A stretch of 64,000 nt of DNA from Anaeromyces robustus (lineage: Eukaryota > Neocallimastigomycota > Neocallimastigomycetes > Neocallimastigales > Neocallimastigaceae), in NCBI GenBank assembly GCA_002104895.1, contig MCFG01000274.1, positions 29,669-93,668 of the forward strand. The letters are read 5' to 3'. Of the stretch, positions 1 to 14,709 are shown piece by piece (the stretch's first letter is position 1; the number at the start of each line of letters is the position of its first letter). Both the position numbers and the translations under genes were made by a program. The notes under the pieces are model-generated. The model worked only from the letters and a program-made list of their open reading frames with translations, was not told the DNA's origin and made no database searches.

Positions 1-382
1 ACTTAAAATTTATGTTTATATTAATTATTATAAAGATAAAAATATATTAAATAATATATTTTTTAGGTTTAGTTAAATATTCAAAAAAATATTTTATTAC
101 TTTTTATTATTAATTTTTTATTAATGAGTTAATAAATTAGGCTTATTATTTATAATTTTGTAACACTAATTTATGAAACTATAATAAAAACGAAGATAAT
201 ATATAACTGGTTCAGTATTCTTTACATATTTACTGTTTAAATAAATAAAAGAAAAGATTTGTCTAGAATATATTTTTTAATATGATAAGAATTGTACGAG
301 TAATTTATTAAAATTGATTAGATAATATTAGTAAGACTGATATAAGTAATGTAATATTTGATTGAGCCAAATCAGTATTATA

Positions 383-554
383 TCATTATTTATTAAAATA
401 TAATTATTAAACACAATATACTAAATAGAAAATAATACTAAATACTATTTTTTAAATATTGAAATGTGTCATTATTTATTAAAATATAATTATTAAACAC
501 AATATACTAAATAGAAAATAATACTAAATACTATTTTTTAAATATTGAAATGTG
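383..554. repeat. Perfect 86-bp tandem duplication
   Basis: Two head-to-tail copies of an 86-bp unit (383-468 and 469-554) look identical. Each runs from TCATTATTTATT to ATTGAAATGTG. Such perfect identity in non-coding A/T sequence indicates a recent slippage or unequal-exchange event. Confidence 0.85.
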
Positions 555-616
555 TAAGTTTAAATATACAAGTTATTATCATAATAACTATAATAACAAT
601 AATAATTATTAATGCT

Positions 617-796
617 ATTCATATTAATTATAAATCAAAATTACTTTTATAATAATTTTTATTATTACTTCTATAAAATATAATATTTTTATTAATTAAA
701 CATATTATTCATATTAATTATAAATTAAAATTACTTATGTAATAATTTTTAATATTACTTCTATAAAATATTATATTTTTATTAATTAAACATATT
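617..796. repeat. Diverged ~90-bp tandem duplication
   Basis: Two adjacent copies of about 90 bp (617-706, 707-796) both run from ATTCATATTAATTATAAA to ATTAATTAAACATATT, with several mismatches. This duplication is older than the perfect 86-bp one just upstream. Confidence 0.7.
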
Positions 797-1235
797 TTAA
801 GAATAATTGATAATAAATAATACTAATAATGTTTTACTTTGTATAATAAATATTATATCATAAATATCTGTTAAAATAAAGTTTTAAGTTTTAATAATAT
901 AATAATTTTTATTAAGTGTAACATGTAACAATTATTTTTAATAAAGATTTAATAAATCTAAATATAGAAATTTGATAATTCAAATGATACAAAAAATTTT
1001 TTTTCCATTATATTAAATTCTAATAATTATAATAATATTAAATTTAAACAATATTATTACTAAATAAGTATAAAAAAGGTTTTATGAATAAATTAATCAA
1101 TTAAATAAAAATTATTAATAATTATTCTTATCTTACAAAATAATAATTCTTTTTCTGTATAAATTAAAAATATATTAATATTAATCTATTAATATTTACA
1201 ATATTAATAAACAACTATATTTACAAAGTATGTAC

Positions 1236-1630
<395 letters not shown>

Positions 1631-2398
1631 GCAAATATTATAAATAAAATAAGTAATAAAAATATGAGAAAAAAGAAAAATAATAATTTTTTTTTGGTAC
1701 TATAATTAAAATATTTTTTAACAAATTAATATTATAATTAAAAAATTTTTTTGATAAAGTATATTATAATAATATTTATAATATATATATCATAATATAT
1801 AAAATTCTCCTAAAGTTTCACAATTATATCAAAGATAAAATTTTTTATTTTGACAAATAGCATTGAGAAATTATATATTTAATAGTAGCCGTTCTATAAG
1901 CCACAAATATATCGTTCAATTTATTCAATTAATGAATAAAAAGAACTACTAATTATTGTATATATATAGTATAATGTCATATTTATTTTTATTATAAATG
2001 TTTTAAATATTATAAATGTAATATCTATTTGTTTATATAAATAAATGGCTATTACAATTTAATGAGGGATAAAAAAATAAAGAAACACTGATATATTATG
2101 ATGTTAAAATACTATTAAAATATAAAAATATATATGAAATGATGAAATGAAAAAATTTAATGAAATATTTAAAAGAAAAAAAAATAATTATGATATGATG
2201 TTAAAGTACTAAAAAAAAACTATATATAAAAAAAATATAATGAAATGTTAAGACAAATATTATGGAAATATAGAAAATGAAGCCAAATATAAATTAAAAA
2301 AAATCAATAACAAAAATCAATAGAAAATTTATACTTTGAAAAAATATTATACATTAAAAGTGATTAGTATATACATAAATTTTTTTTTCATAATTGAT

Positions 2399-5300
2399 CT
2401 ATTTTTTTTTCGATATTTCTCCATCTCCTGCTAAAACCATATTATAATATTCACCTTTAATTTTCATAAGTTCTTCATGATTACCCATTTCAATAATTCT
2501 TCCTTCTTTAAATACACAAATAATATCTGCATCTTTAATGGTTGATAAACGATGAGCTATTGTAACAGTTGTTCTTCCTATAGATGCATCTTCTAAGGCT
2601 TTTTGTACAATTAATTCAGATTCTGCATCTAATGCTGATGTAGCTTCATCTAATAATAAAATTTTTGGATTACGAATCATAGCACGAGCAATAGCAATAC
2701 GTTGTTTTTGACCACCACTCATTTGAGATGTACCTAAACCTCCTACTAATGTATCATATTTATCTGGAAGTGACATAATAAAATCATGAATATTAGCTTT
2801 CCTAGCAGCTTCATAAATTTCTTCATCAGTTGCATCTAATTTACCATATTTAATATTTTCTTTAATTGATATATTAAAAAGACATGGTTCTTGATTAACA
2901 ATACCAATTTGCTCACGAAGCCATTTTATATTATAATTTTTATTTTCTTCTCCATCTAATTTAACAGATCCATGTCTAATATCATACCAACGTGGTAATA
3001 AACCTAAAATTGTACTTTTACCACATCCCGAACCTCCAACAAAGCCACATATTTTACCTTCTGGTATACTAATTGTTTTATCACCCATGTGTAAAACAGT
3101 AACTTTTGGTTTTGATGGATAACTAAAACGTATATTACTAAATTCTAAATTTCCTTTTAATTCATTTTTTTCTTTTGTTAATCCTTCTTCATTTTCAGCA
3201 TCAATTTTTGATTTACGATCTATAATTTCTAAAATATGAATAAAAGCTTCTATAGCTTTATTAGCTTCTGGTGCAATTGAACTACTTTGACCTACAGCCA
3301 TAGCAGTTAAAATAATAGCCATAATAACTTTAAACATATTATCAAATTCCATTAAACCCTTTTCAATAAACACTGCCCCAACCCAATAACCAATCATATA
3401 AGCGAAAAAGGCCACTGCATTACTAAAACCCATTCCAATAGCACTAATATAAGCTCTTTTTTCAAGACGCTTCGTAGGCTCATCTAATTTTTCTAAATAA
3501 AGTTGCTCAAAATGATCTTCAAGATTTAATGCTGCTACAGTTTTAATACTTATTATAGCTTCACATGCTACTTTAGAACTAGTTTCAAAAACATTTCTAT
3601 TTTCTTGACTTCTATTTTTAATGGACTGCATACGAATGTATGAACCAATGAAAAGGAATGGTACTACAGCTAATAAAATTAATGTTAGTTTCCATCCAAA
3701 TATAAAGGCAATACAAAATCCTCCTACTACTGTCACAATTTGTTGAAATATTGAACCAATATTCATATTAAGACCAATAACTAAACTTGCTTCTGTTGCT
3801 AATTTTGCTGTTAATGTACCAGTACTTGCAGTCGCTGTTCCTGGTGGACCATTACCACCAGCTTTTTCAGAACCATCTCCAATATCATTAGTATCAAAAA
3901 ATCCAACTTCTTGTCGTATCAATGAATTATACATTCTTTTACGTAATTCATAAGATAAATGTTCTCCCGCAATGAAAAATCCGCCTACATTGCTATAGAA
4001 AAAAATAAAATTACAAACTCCTAAAACAATAAACATCATACCCCAGAAAAAGCCTCCATCTGTTAACTCATCACCTTTTTTCGTAAATGTATTAAGTGCT
4101 GATGAAAATAAAAATGCAAATGCTGGTTGAATACCACCATTACAGACAGCACCGAAAAATCCGAAAATATTAGGTAACCAATATGGTTTATTTATATTAA
4201 TATATCTTTTCCATGGCATATCTTTAAATCCATAACTTTTTTCGTGACGTTCTTCAATTAAATACTGACTACCGCCAGAAGATAAATCATTTCTGGATAG
4301 AGTTAACGTTGATGATAATCTACTTACAATTGTGTTTTCACAAATTTCATTATTAAAATTGTCATTATAACAAATTTCATCTGGATCTTGTTCTTCATCA
4401 TCGTCATCATCATCTTCTTCTACATCTTCTTTTTCATTCTCACTTTTATCAATTCTCTCTCTACTCTTATTTCTTTTTTCCAATTTTCTATCTTTTTCAT
4501 TTTCTTGAATTTTTATCTCTTGATTTTTGACAAAATTATAATAATATTTTTGAAGTTTCATTAATTCATCATGAGTTCCTGATTCAATAATGATTCCTTT
4601 TTCCATAACGATAATTAAATCTGCATTTTTAATAGTGGAAAGACGATGAGCAATAACTAAAGTTGTTCTTCCTGAAGATGCTGAATCTAAAGCAGCTTGT
4701 ACAATTTTTTCTGACTGATTATCTAAAGCGGAGGTAGCTTCATCTAATAATAAAATTTTTGGATTTTTCATCAAAGCACGTGCAATACAAATACGTTGTT
4801 TTTGACCACCACTTAATTGTAAACCTCTTTCACCTGTACTTGTATCATAACCATTAGATAATTTTTTAATGAAATCATGAGCATTTGCTAATTTTGCAGC
4901 TTCTTCTATTTGTTCTTGAGTAGCATCTGGTGTATTAATAGATATATTTTCTGATACAGAAGCATTAAATAAAGTTGGTTCTTGAGATACCAATCCGATT
5001 TGTGATCTAAGCCATTTAATATTATAATCTTCAATATCCTTACCATCAATTAAAATTCTTCCACTTTTTTTATTATAATATCTTTCTAAAAGTTGAACTG
5101 ATGTTGATTTTCCAGAACCTGAAGCACCTACTAAAGCTACTGTTTGACCAGGTAAACATTTAAATGAAATACCTTTTAAAACTTCTACATCAGGACGAGA
5201 AGGGTAATTAAAATGAACATCTTGGAATTCTATATGACCTTCAGTAGGTTCATCTGGTATGTATCCTTCATCAGTATTAATTAAAGGTTTTCTTTCTATA

Positions 5301-7635
5301 ATATTATATATGATAGTGGCAGCACCCGTAGCTTCACTAAATTTACTTAATGTAGCACCTACACCTGATAAATTCATGGCTCCCATCATAATACCCATAA
5401 ATACACTAAGAACTTCTCCATAAGTCATTTTGCCGTCTCTGATATAACGTGTACCCATAATAAATGCAATTGAAAAAGAAGAATAAACAATACAAAACAC
5501 AAGACCTAAAGATATACCTAAGGTATGACCTTTAATAATTCCATATTTTTTAGTAGGTCTTAATTTTTCAACATAACGATCAATTTCTTTTTGTTCTGTA
5601 CCAAAAGAAACAATAGTTCTTATTTGTGAAAAAGCTTCTTGTGCAATACCTCCAAGTTCAGCATATCCATCTTGACTTTTTTTAGTATAAAATTTTAAAA
5701 TAGCACTCATAACCACTGATATATATATTATTTAATTTTGAAATATTTATTATATTTATTATATTTAATTTTAATTTATATTGTATATATTACGATTTAT
5801 GTTATATAACAAATTATGTAGATAATAGATCAAAAAAATAATTAAATAAATATTTAAAATTACATATTTCATAATATATATGATTAAAATAATTTAGTAT
5901 AATAATTATAATTATAATAATAGTAATATTTACAAACAATAAGTAGTAGTAATGGGATAATTATTGACATCATTAATGATAGTTTCCATCCAGAGGTATA
6001 AGCTAGTATAAAACAAGCAATAAAAGTAACAACATTTTGAAGTACATTTCCTAATTTATATCCCATACCATCTTCAATTAATATTGTATCACTAATAATA
6101 CGAGAAGATAATTCACCAGGACTAGTTTTTTCATGCCAAGCAATTTCTTGTCTTATTATTGCTATTTTAATTTAAAGATAATTATTATTAAGTAAAAAAA
6201 AAGAACAAGTAACGAATATATATTCAATATGATTTTATTAAAATAATATTTACATTTGAATGTTAAAGCTCTTATTCTTGTTGTTTGACGAGTAGATGAT
6301 ATAGTTAAAAATGCATCCATAAAGAATGTTGCAACAAATGCTAATACTCCAATCAATCCAAGAAATAACATATATTTGTGAAACTTTTCCCAAAATTCAT
6401 CTTTCTTTTATTATTTTTATTTTTTATAATAATTATTATATAAAATTGTTATAGATTAATAAAAATATTGTATTGAAAATTCTTAATTAAATATAATTAA
6501 GTAAAAATAGAATATATAAATTTTTATAAACCATACTGTTATAAATAATTTTTTGACACTTGGATCTAATCCTGGAATACTACCTGTCTGTATTGATTGT
6601 TTCAATGTTATATCCTTTTATTTAATAATTATAATAGTTTTTATATTTAATATATAACATAATGTATTGAAACAAAAGAAAAAAATTTTTTTTGTTGTTT
6701 TAGTATATCATATATTTTTTTATATTTTTTATTATATATAATATAAAATAATGAATTGAATGTACATCTAAACCAGTTCTATTTCTCAATGCAACTAATA
6801 CTACAAGACTCATATAAAGTTCAATAATTTTACCCATAATTTTAATCCTATATTTTTTTTAAAAATTGTTTTAGTTTTATTATTATTTTCAAAACTATAA
6901 TATTATTTAGCATATATTTATGAATATATCCTAATATTTATATTGAGAAATAATAAATATATTTATGCTTATGCTAATAATGATGTTCAAATAACTTATT
7001 ATATCTTATTTTTTTATTTATATTTAAAAATAATTGAAATCATACATAAATGGTAGAGTTAAACCTTGAAGAATAGAACCAATTAATCCAATAAAAATCA
7101 TAAATTTTTCACCAGTTGTGGAATATTTAAAAAGTCCAAAAAATGAAACTTTTTTAATTTCATTATTATTTTTATTTTCTTCTACTTTTTTTTCATTTTC
7201 TTCTCTCTCATCTTCTATTGTATCTTCCTTAATTGTTACTTTTTTTTCTTTATGTTTACTTTTTACAACTTTCAATTATATAGAAGTTTAATTTTATATT
7301 ATGTTTTTAATATAAATAAAAAGACATATTTAATTTCATATCAATAACCAATTAAAAAAAAATTACTATCAAACAATAAAGAAATTTAAAAAAAAATTAA
7401 ACGAAAAAAAGAAGTTATTGTTAATTTTAATACCTGGTAAATCCTCATTTGAACTACATTCTACTAATGTATCGGGATTCGATGTTATATGATTTAAATT
7501 ACTATTATAACTTTGATTTTTACTATCTATGTTATTATCATTATTGTTATCCATATTCATGTCATTATTAATTTGACTATCTTGATTATTACCATCATTT
7601 ACTGAAATATCAATTTTATCACTTTTTATAGACAT
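2399..7635 (-). CDS. ABCB-type full-length ABC exporter (paralogue 1)
   Basis: A P-glycoprotein-like membrane exporter that pumps substrates across a membrane using ATP. Seven exons (minus strand): 7434-7635, 7046-7268, 6766-6847, 6537-6614, 6254-6404, 5934-6161 and 2399-5715. They join in phase to 1426 residues. The order is an Asn/Asp-rich then charged N-terminus, transmembrane domain 1, NBD1 with Walker A GASGSGKST (about 518-526) and LSGGQ (about 622-626), a very acidic linker, transmembrane domain 2, and NBD2 with Walker A GGSGCGKST and a variant MSGGQ signature. Both Walker B regions read LLLDEATSALD. The first in-frame ATG at 7635 is chosen as start. The gene lies just downstream of paralogue 2 in the same orientation, and NBD1 is almost identical in DNA. 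Its five 5' exons correspond to fewer, larger exons in paralogue 2. The substrate cannot be told from sequence. Confidence 0.93.
4533..5245 (-). other. NBD1 tract shared with paralogue 2 (probable gene conversion)
   Basis: The 394 bp at 4533-4926 match 11152-11545 in paralogue 2 with about four differences, including at silent positions. A second stretch, roughly 5045-5245, matches about 11650-11875 almost as closely. The flanking linker and membrane domains have diverged clearly in DNA and protein. Confidence 0.75.
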
Positions 7636-8365
7636 ATTTTTAATCAAAATTTAAATTTCTTATTAGAATATTTTCTGTATTTTCAAATTATTTTGTCTAT
7701 TTTTTATAAATGAATAATGTAATTATTTTTATTATGAATTTATTTCAATTTGAAGTTTAAAAAATTTTTTTCTGATAAAATTCATATAATTTTTTTTGTT
7801 TTTTGAAATAAGAAAAAATTCTATTATATCCTTTTTATATAATTGACTTTCATTTAGTTTAACATAAAAGTTAATTACATAATAAGAATATATATTTACT
7901 GTGCTTTTTTCCTTTTTTCTTTTTCTTTTTTTTTTTTTTTTTTTTTTAAAAAAATTATACATACAAAAATATTTTACATATTTCAGTTTTTTAACTTTAA
8001 ATAGTATTAAAAATATAGATTTGATATAAAATAGGGTATTTAAAATTATAAAAAGAAAAAATATTTAAACCAATATTGTTTTTGTATATAATAATATAAA
8101 AGATTAAAAAAATAATATAAAGGAAATTAATAATTATTACATCTTGAAAAAAGATTAATTTTCTTAATGTCGTAATATATTATATTCAATTTATTAATAA
8201 AAAATATTATAATATTAAGATAATAAATATTTTAATAAAAAAAATTGTAAAATTATTGAAATTTTGTTAAGTTTTAATTTTATTAAATATTTTTAAAAAG
8301 TTATTTTCTATCTTTAAGCAAGAGCCTATAAAATATTAGATAACATATGATTTTTTAAAATAAAC

Positions 8366-8406
<41 letters not shown>

Positions 8407-9026
8407 TATGAAAAAAAATAAAAATAAACTTTCTTTTATATAAATAAAAATAATATTACATAAATAATATATTTTATTTTCCTTTTTAACTTTTTGAATA
8501 TATAACAATATAATATATATATATATATATGAATTTTTTAAGTGTTAGGATAAAAAATACTTTAATATTAACGTATTTACATATGTATATGAAATCAAGG
8601 TTTATTAATTAGATAATATTTTTGTGTTATAATGTATATTATTAATATATTTATATTCTTATTATAATTAAAATATATTGACTTAGTGAACGAAATTATA
8701 TAATTAAAATAACCTATTTTATATTTATTTATTTATTTATTTATTTTTATATGCCAATTTAGAAATGAAACAAAATATAATAAAATAAAACAAAATAATA
8801 TAATATAAAGCAAAACATATTTTTATAAAGAAAAAGAAAGAAATTAATTACATTATATATCCAAAATTATAAAAGGACATTAATGATATTTAAAAGTTTT
8901 TTTTTAAAATAATACATTACGTATACAATATAATATAACTAGAGAAATTAAAAAAATTTAATATAATATTGAGATTATATATAAATATAATATGTGATAG
9001 AAAATATTGTAAAGAAAATAGTTCTA
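7636..9026. other. Intergenic region between the two ABC genes
   Basis: About 1.4 kb with no supported gene. Near 7926-7954 there is a run of about 22 T directly followed by 7 A, about 290 bp upstream of the start of paralogue 1. Around 8350-8405 there is an AAT/TAA array, and near 8515-8530 a TA dinucleotide run. A short open frame at 7732-7962 is only low-complexity Lys/Phe-rich sequence. Confidence 0.7.
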
Positions 9027-12000
9027 TTATTCATCTTTTTTATTATCTGATTTATTAGCTTCTGCTTCTGTTTTTTTAGCAATTGCATTTCCTTTAGCAA
9101 TACTACTATCACCTGCTAATACCATCTTATAATATTCCCCTTTCTTTTCCATAAGTTCTTCATGATTACCCATTTCAATAATACGACCATCTCTAAATAC
9201 ACAAATAATATCTGCATCTTTAATAGTTGATAAACGATGTGCAATAGTAATAGTTGTACGACCTTGTGATGCATCTTCTAAAGCTTTTTGTACGACTAAT
9301 TCAGATTCTGCATCTAATGCTGATGTAGCTTCATCTAATAATAAAATTTTTGGATTACGAACCATAGCACGAGCAATAGCAACACGTTGCTTTTGACCAC
9401 CACTCATTTGAGATGTACCTAAACCTCCTACTAATGTATCATATTTATCTGGAAGTGACATAATAAAATCATGAATATTAGCCTTTCGACCAGCTTCATA
9501 AATTTCTTCATCAGTTGCATCTAATTTACCATATTTAATATTATCTTTAATTGAAATATTAAATAGACACGGTTCTTGATTTACGATACCGATTTGTTCA
9601 CGTAACCATTTTACATTATAGTCTTTATTTTGAATATCATCTACTTTAACATAACCATGATTAACATCATACCAACGTGGAACTAAACCAATAATTGTAC
9701 TTTTACCACTACCAGAAGCTCCAACAAAGGCACACATTTTTCCAGCTGGAACTGAAATTTTTTTATCACCCATACGTAAAACTGTTACTTTTGGACGAGA
9801 TGGATAACGGAAACGAATTTCACCAAAATCAATATTAGCTTTAAAATCATTAGGTTCCTTTTTAATACCATTGGGATCACGTGCATCAATTTTTGGTTTA
9901 CGATCAATAATTTCTAATACATGCATAAAAGCTTCAACAGCTTTTTGAGTTTCACTAACTATAGTACTACTTTGACCTACTGCCATAGCAGTTAAAATAA
10001 TAGCCATTAATACTTTAAACATACGATCAAATTCCATTTCTCCGTTTTCAATAAATATGGCACCAACCCAATAACCAAGAATATAAGCAAAGAAAGCAAC
10101 AGCATTACTAAAACCTGTACCAACAGCACTAATATAATTTCTGCGTTCAAGACGTTTTACAGGTTCATACAATTTTTCATCATATAATTTTCTAAAATAT
10201 TCAGAAAGATTTAAAGCATATACTGTTTTAATACTAACAATAGCTTCTGTTGCTACTTTAGAACTTTTTTCAAATACCATTCTATTTTCTTGATTTTTAG
10301 TTTTAAAGGCTTTCATTCGAAGAGCTGAACCTAAGAAAAGGAAAGGTACGGCAATTAAAAGAAGCAGTGTTAACTTCCAACCATTAAAGAAGGCAATACC
10401 AAAACCACCTACAACAGTGACAATTTGTTGAAAAACTTGACCAATATTTGTATTAAGTCCATTAACTAACCCAGCTTCTGTAGCTAATTTAGCTGTTAAA
10501 GTACCAGTACTTGTCGTTTCAGACTGTGGTCCTTGACCACCAGCTTTTTCTGAGCCATCACCAATATCATTTGTATCAAAGAATCCTACTTCTTGACGTA
10601 CCATATTGTTATACATTCTTTTACGTAATTCATAGGAAAGATATTCACCTGAAATAATAAATCCTCCAATATTGAAATAAAAGGCAAAGAAATTACATAC
10701 ACCTAAAACAATAAACATCATACCCCAGAATAATCCACCATCAATTAATTCATCTCCTTGTTTGGTAAAAACATTAAGAGCTGAAGAAAAAATAAAAGCA
10801 AACGCAGGTTGCATACCTCCATTAAAAAGAGCACCTATAAATCCAAGTAAAATAGGTAACCAGAAAGGTTTATTAATGTCGAAATATCTTTTCCATTCCA
10901 TATCTTTTATTTCATAAATTTTAAGTGGTTGACCATCTAAACCACTTTTTTCACTAAATGCACCAGTAGTACGACGACGAGACATTGAAATTGAAGATGC
11001 TATACGACTTAAAATCGTTGTTTCACGATGAGGTGTAGTTTCTACAAATTGTGTTTGTTGAATAGCATCAGGATCTTTACTAACACCTTCTTCATCTTCA
11101 TCATTTTCATTTTCTTCATTTTCTTCAATATTAATTTTTTGATTTTTAACTAAATTATAATAATATTTTTGAAGTTTCATTAGTTCATCATGAGTTCCTG
11201 ATTCAATAATGATTCCTTTTTCCATAACGATAATTAAATCTGCATTTTTAATAGTGGAAAGACGATGAGCAATAACTAAAGTTGTTCTTCCTGAAGATGC
11301 TGAATCTAAAGCAGCTTGTACAATTTTTTCTGACTGATTATCTAAAGCGGAGGTAGCTTCATCTAATAATAAAATTTTTGGATTATTAATTAAAGCACGT
11401 GCAATACAAATACGTTGTTTTTGACCACCACTTAATTGTAAACCTCTTTCACCTGTACTTGTATCATAACCATTAGATAATTTTTTAATGAAATCATGAG
11501 CATTTGCTAATTTTGCAGCTTCTTCTATTTGTTCTTGAGTAGCATTTGGAGCATTAATGGAAATATTTTTAGCTACAGAAGCATCAAATAAAGTTGGTTC
11601 TTGAGATACCAATCCAATTTGAGATCTAAGCCATGAAACATTATAATCTTCAATATCCTTACCATCAATTAAAATTCTTCCACTTTTTTTATTATAAAAT
11701 CTTTCAATAAGTTGTACTGTAGTAGATTTTCCAGAACCTGAAGCACCTACTAAAGCTACTGTTTGACCAGGTAAACATTTAAATGAAATACCTTTTAAAA
11801 CTTCTACATCAGGACGAGAAGGGTAATTAAAATGAACATCTTGGAATTCTATATGACCTTCAGTTGGTTTATCCGGAACTAATCTACCTTCTAATTTAAT
11901 TTCAGGTTCTTTTTCAATAATATCAAAAAGAATAGTAGCAGCACCCGTAGCTTCACTAAATGCACTTAAATGAACACCTACACCTGATAACATCATAGCC

Positions 12001-12944
12001 CCCATCATAATACCCATAAATACATTTAAAACATCACCGTACATCATTTCTTTGTCTCTGATATAATGAGTACCTAAAATAAAAGCAATAGAAAATGAAG
12101 CATAAACAATACCAAAAACTAAACCTAAAGTACAACCAACCGCATGTCCTTTAATAATTCCGTATTTTTTTGTAGGTTCCAATTTGCTAACATAACGATC
12201 AATTTCTTTTTGTTCTGTACCAAAAGAAACAATAGTTCTTATTTGTGAAAAGGCTTCTTGTGCAATACCTCCTAATTCAGCATAAGCATCCTGTGTTTTT
12301 TTTGTATATTTCTTTAAAATTGCTGCCATACATATCACAAAAATTAAAAGAATTGGAATAATAATTGACATATATAATGACAATTTCCATCCAGACTTAA
12401 ATGCTAAAATAAAACAAGCAATAAATGTTACAACACTTTGAATAACCATACCAAGCTTAAAACTTATACCATCTTCAACTAAAATTGTATCACTAATAAT
12501 ACGTGAAGCCAGTTCACCAGGACTCGTTTTTTCATGCCACGCAATTTCTTGTTTAACAATAGATTTAAAGGTTAGAGATCTAATTCTTGTAACTTGACGC
12601 ATAGCAGATACTGATAAGAATCCATCCATAAGAAATGATGCCACAAATGAGAGAATACCAATTAAAGCTAAATATAACATATTAAGACGGAAATCATGCC
12701 AAAAATCATCTTTCTATGTATATTAACATTAATATTAAAAATTTTTAGAAATTTTAGAAAGTTCGTAATATGTAATTTATATAATGATGATTATTTCATA
12801 GTAAATATATTAGAAATTTTAATATATGCTATATTATTATATTTTATTATAATAATATTTATTAAAGTTATATATAATAATATATATCATAAATTTTTAT
12901 ATTAAATAATTTTTTTTTTTACATTGTAATTTTCTATAATAAAT

Positions 12945-12980
<36 letters not shown>

Positions 12981-14070
12981 TTTATTTAATTTTTTTAAAA
13001 AACATTAAATACCTTCATAAAAAGGGTAGACAAATCATATTCATTATCAGCTGAATTATTTTGTTCGAAATATTCTGCATTGTTTTTCATATAATCTTCA
13101 GTTCTATTCATCACACCCTGCCAATCAATTTCATTATGTGAATCAAAAAAATTACTTAATGCTGTTTGATTTCCACTAAGAGCTATACCTAAAAAATCTA
13201 ACAAAAGGTCATCCTGTAAAAAAATAAGAATTATAAATAAAAAACAATTTATGTACAAATATATAAAAGTTATAAAATGGTATTTTTATTATAAAAACAA
13301 ATTAATAAAATATATATAAAATAATATATAATGTATATAAATATATATTTTATATTTATATTATAAGATAATTTACATTATCTTTTATTCCAGTTATATT
13401 TCTAACAGTAACAGAAGCAACAAGACTAACAAAAACATTTATTAAATCACCCATTACTTGAATCCTTTTCAGAATTAGATATTGACATTTTATAAAAAAG
13501 GGTTATATAGAAAGTTGTTAATATATTGAAATAAAAGTGATTAATATTACAAATTAAATATTTTAATGATATATATAAAGAATGTATTGGTTGGTCAGGT
13601 CATGTTATATAATTTTTTGATTTTTTTTAAAAAAAATGCATTATACATCAAATATTTTTTATATTTTTACTATAATTCTAAATATTAATATTATTAATTT
13701 ATTTATTTATTTTTTATTTATTTTTACATTATCTTTTTGTTACAATTAATTTTTTCATTAAATATATTATTTTTTATTTATTTTTTCTTAAATTAATTTA
13801 ATTCTTTATATTATTTTTCAATTTTTTTAAAGTACAATATATTTACATAATTGGCATGGTTACACCTTGACCGATTGACCCTATTAGACCAAGAATTATC
13901 ATAATTTTTTCTGTTATATCAGAATATCTAAAAAGACTAAAAAATGATATTTTTTCTTTTTTAACTTCACCCTCTTTAGTAGATGTATTATTCTCAACTA
14001 TTTTGGGTGTAATAGACGCTTCATTGTGTGGAGCATCTGTAATGTCAACCGTGTTCTCTGTAGCTGACAT
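9027..14070 (-). CDS. ABCB-type full-length ABC exporter (paralogue 2)
   Basis: A second P-glycoprotein-like exporter. Four exons (minus strand): 13847-14070, 13377-13464, 13013-13213 and 9027-12713. They join in phase to 1399 residues. The N-terminus is short and charged (MSATENTVDITDAP). Transmembrane domain 1 is followed by NBD1, with Walker A GASGSGKST at about 494-502, LSGGQ at about 598-602 and the Walker B Asp near 622. An acidic linker, transmembrane domain 2 and NBD2 (Walker A GASGSGKST, signature MSGGQ) complete a full transporter of typical ABCB1 length. A large extracellular loop 1 is encoded by exon 3, as in P-glycoproteins. The last exon is one uninterrupted 3.7-kb block, whereas paralogue 1 splits the same region into three exons. 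The substrate is unknown. Confidence 0.94.
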
Positions 14071-14489
14071 TTTTAAAATTTATAAATCTACAAAAAAAAA
14101 AAAGTATTTAAATAATAATAATTATTATATTTGTCTAAATTTATATTGAATTAAATATGAAAAAATTAAGAGTTCTTTTTTTTTTTTTTTTTAAAAAAAA
14201 TATATAATAGCATAATATTTATACTATTATAAAAAAAATGTTGGATACAAAAACGTTTTTTTTTTAATATTATGATGTATTTTTTAAAAAAAAAAAAAAA
14301 TAAATTTTTTCTATAAAAAATATAAAATACAGAAATCTCCTGATTTCAAAGAGCAAAGAACAAAGAATAAAACGATAAATTTAGTATATACATATTTAAA
14401 CTTAAAAAAGTATAATATAAATTTATATATAAATATATTGTTATAATTTTTTCCATTTAATTATTAAATATATATATTATATATACTCT

Positions 14490-14709
14490 TGTGTTCTATG
14501 ACTTTTAAATATATATTAAATAATCAATAAAAATATTGAAAATAATGATATATAAATATATGAAATAAATCCTAATATTCATATACATATAAATAGAGAT
14601 GTGTTCTATGACTTTTAAATATATATTAAATAATCAATAAAAATATTGAAAATAATGATATATAAATATATGAAATAAATCCTAATATTCATATACATAT
14701 AAATAGAGA
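14490..14709. repeat. Perfect 110-bp tandem duplication
   Basis: Units 14490-14599 and 14600-14709 read identically, each beginning TGTGTTCTATGACTTTT and ending AAATAGAGA. It lies about 420 bp upstream of ABC paralogue 2. Confidence 0.9.
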
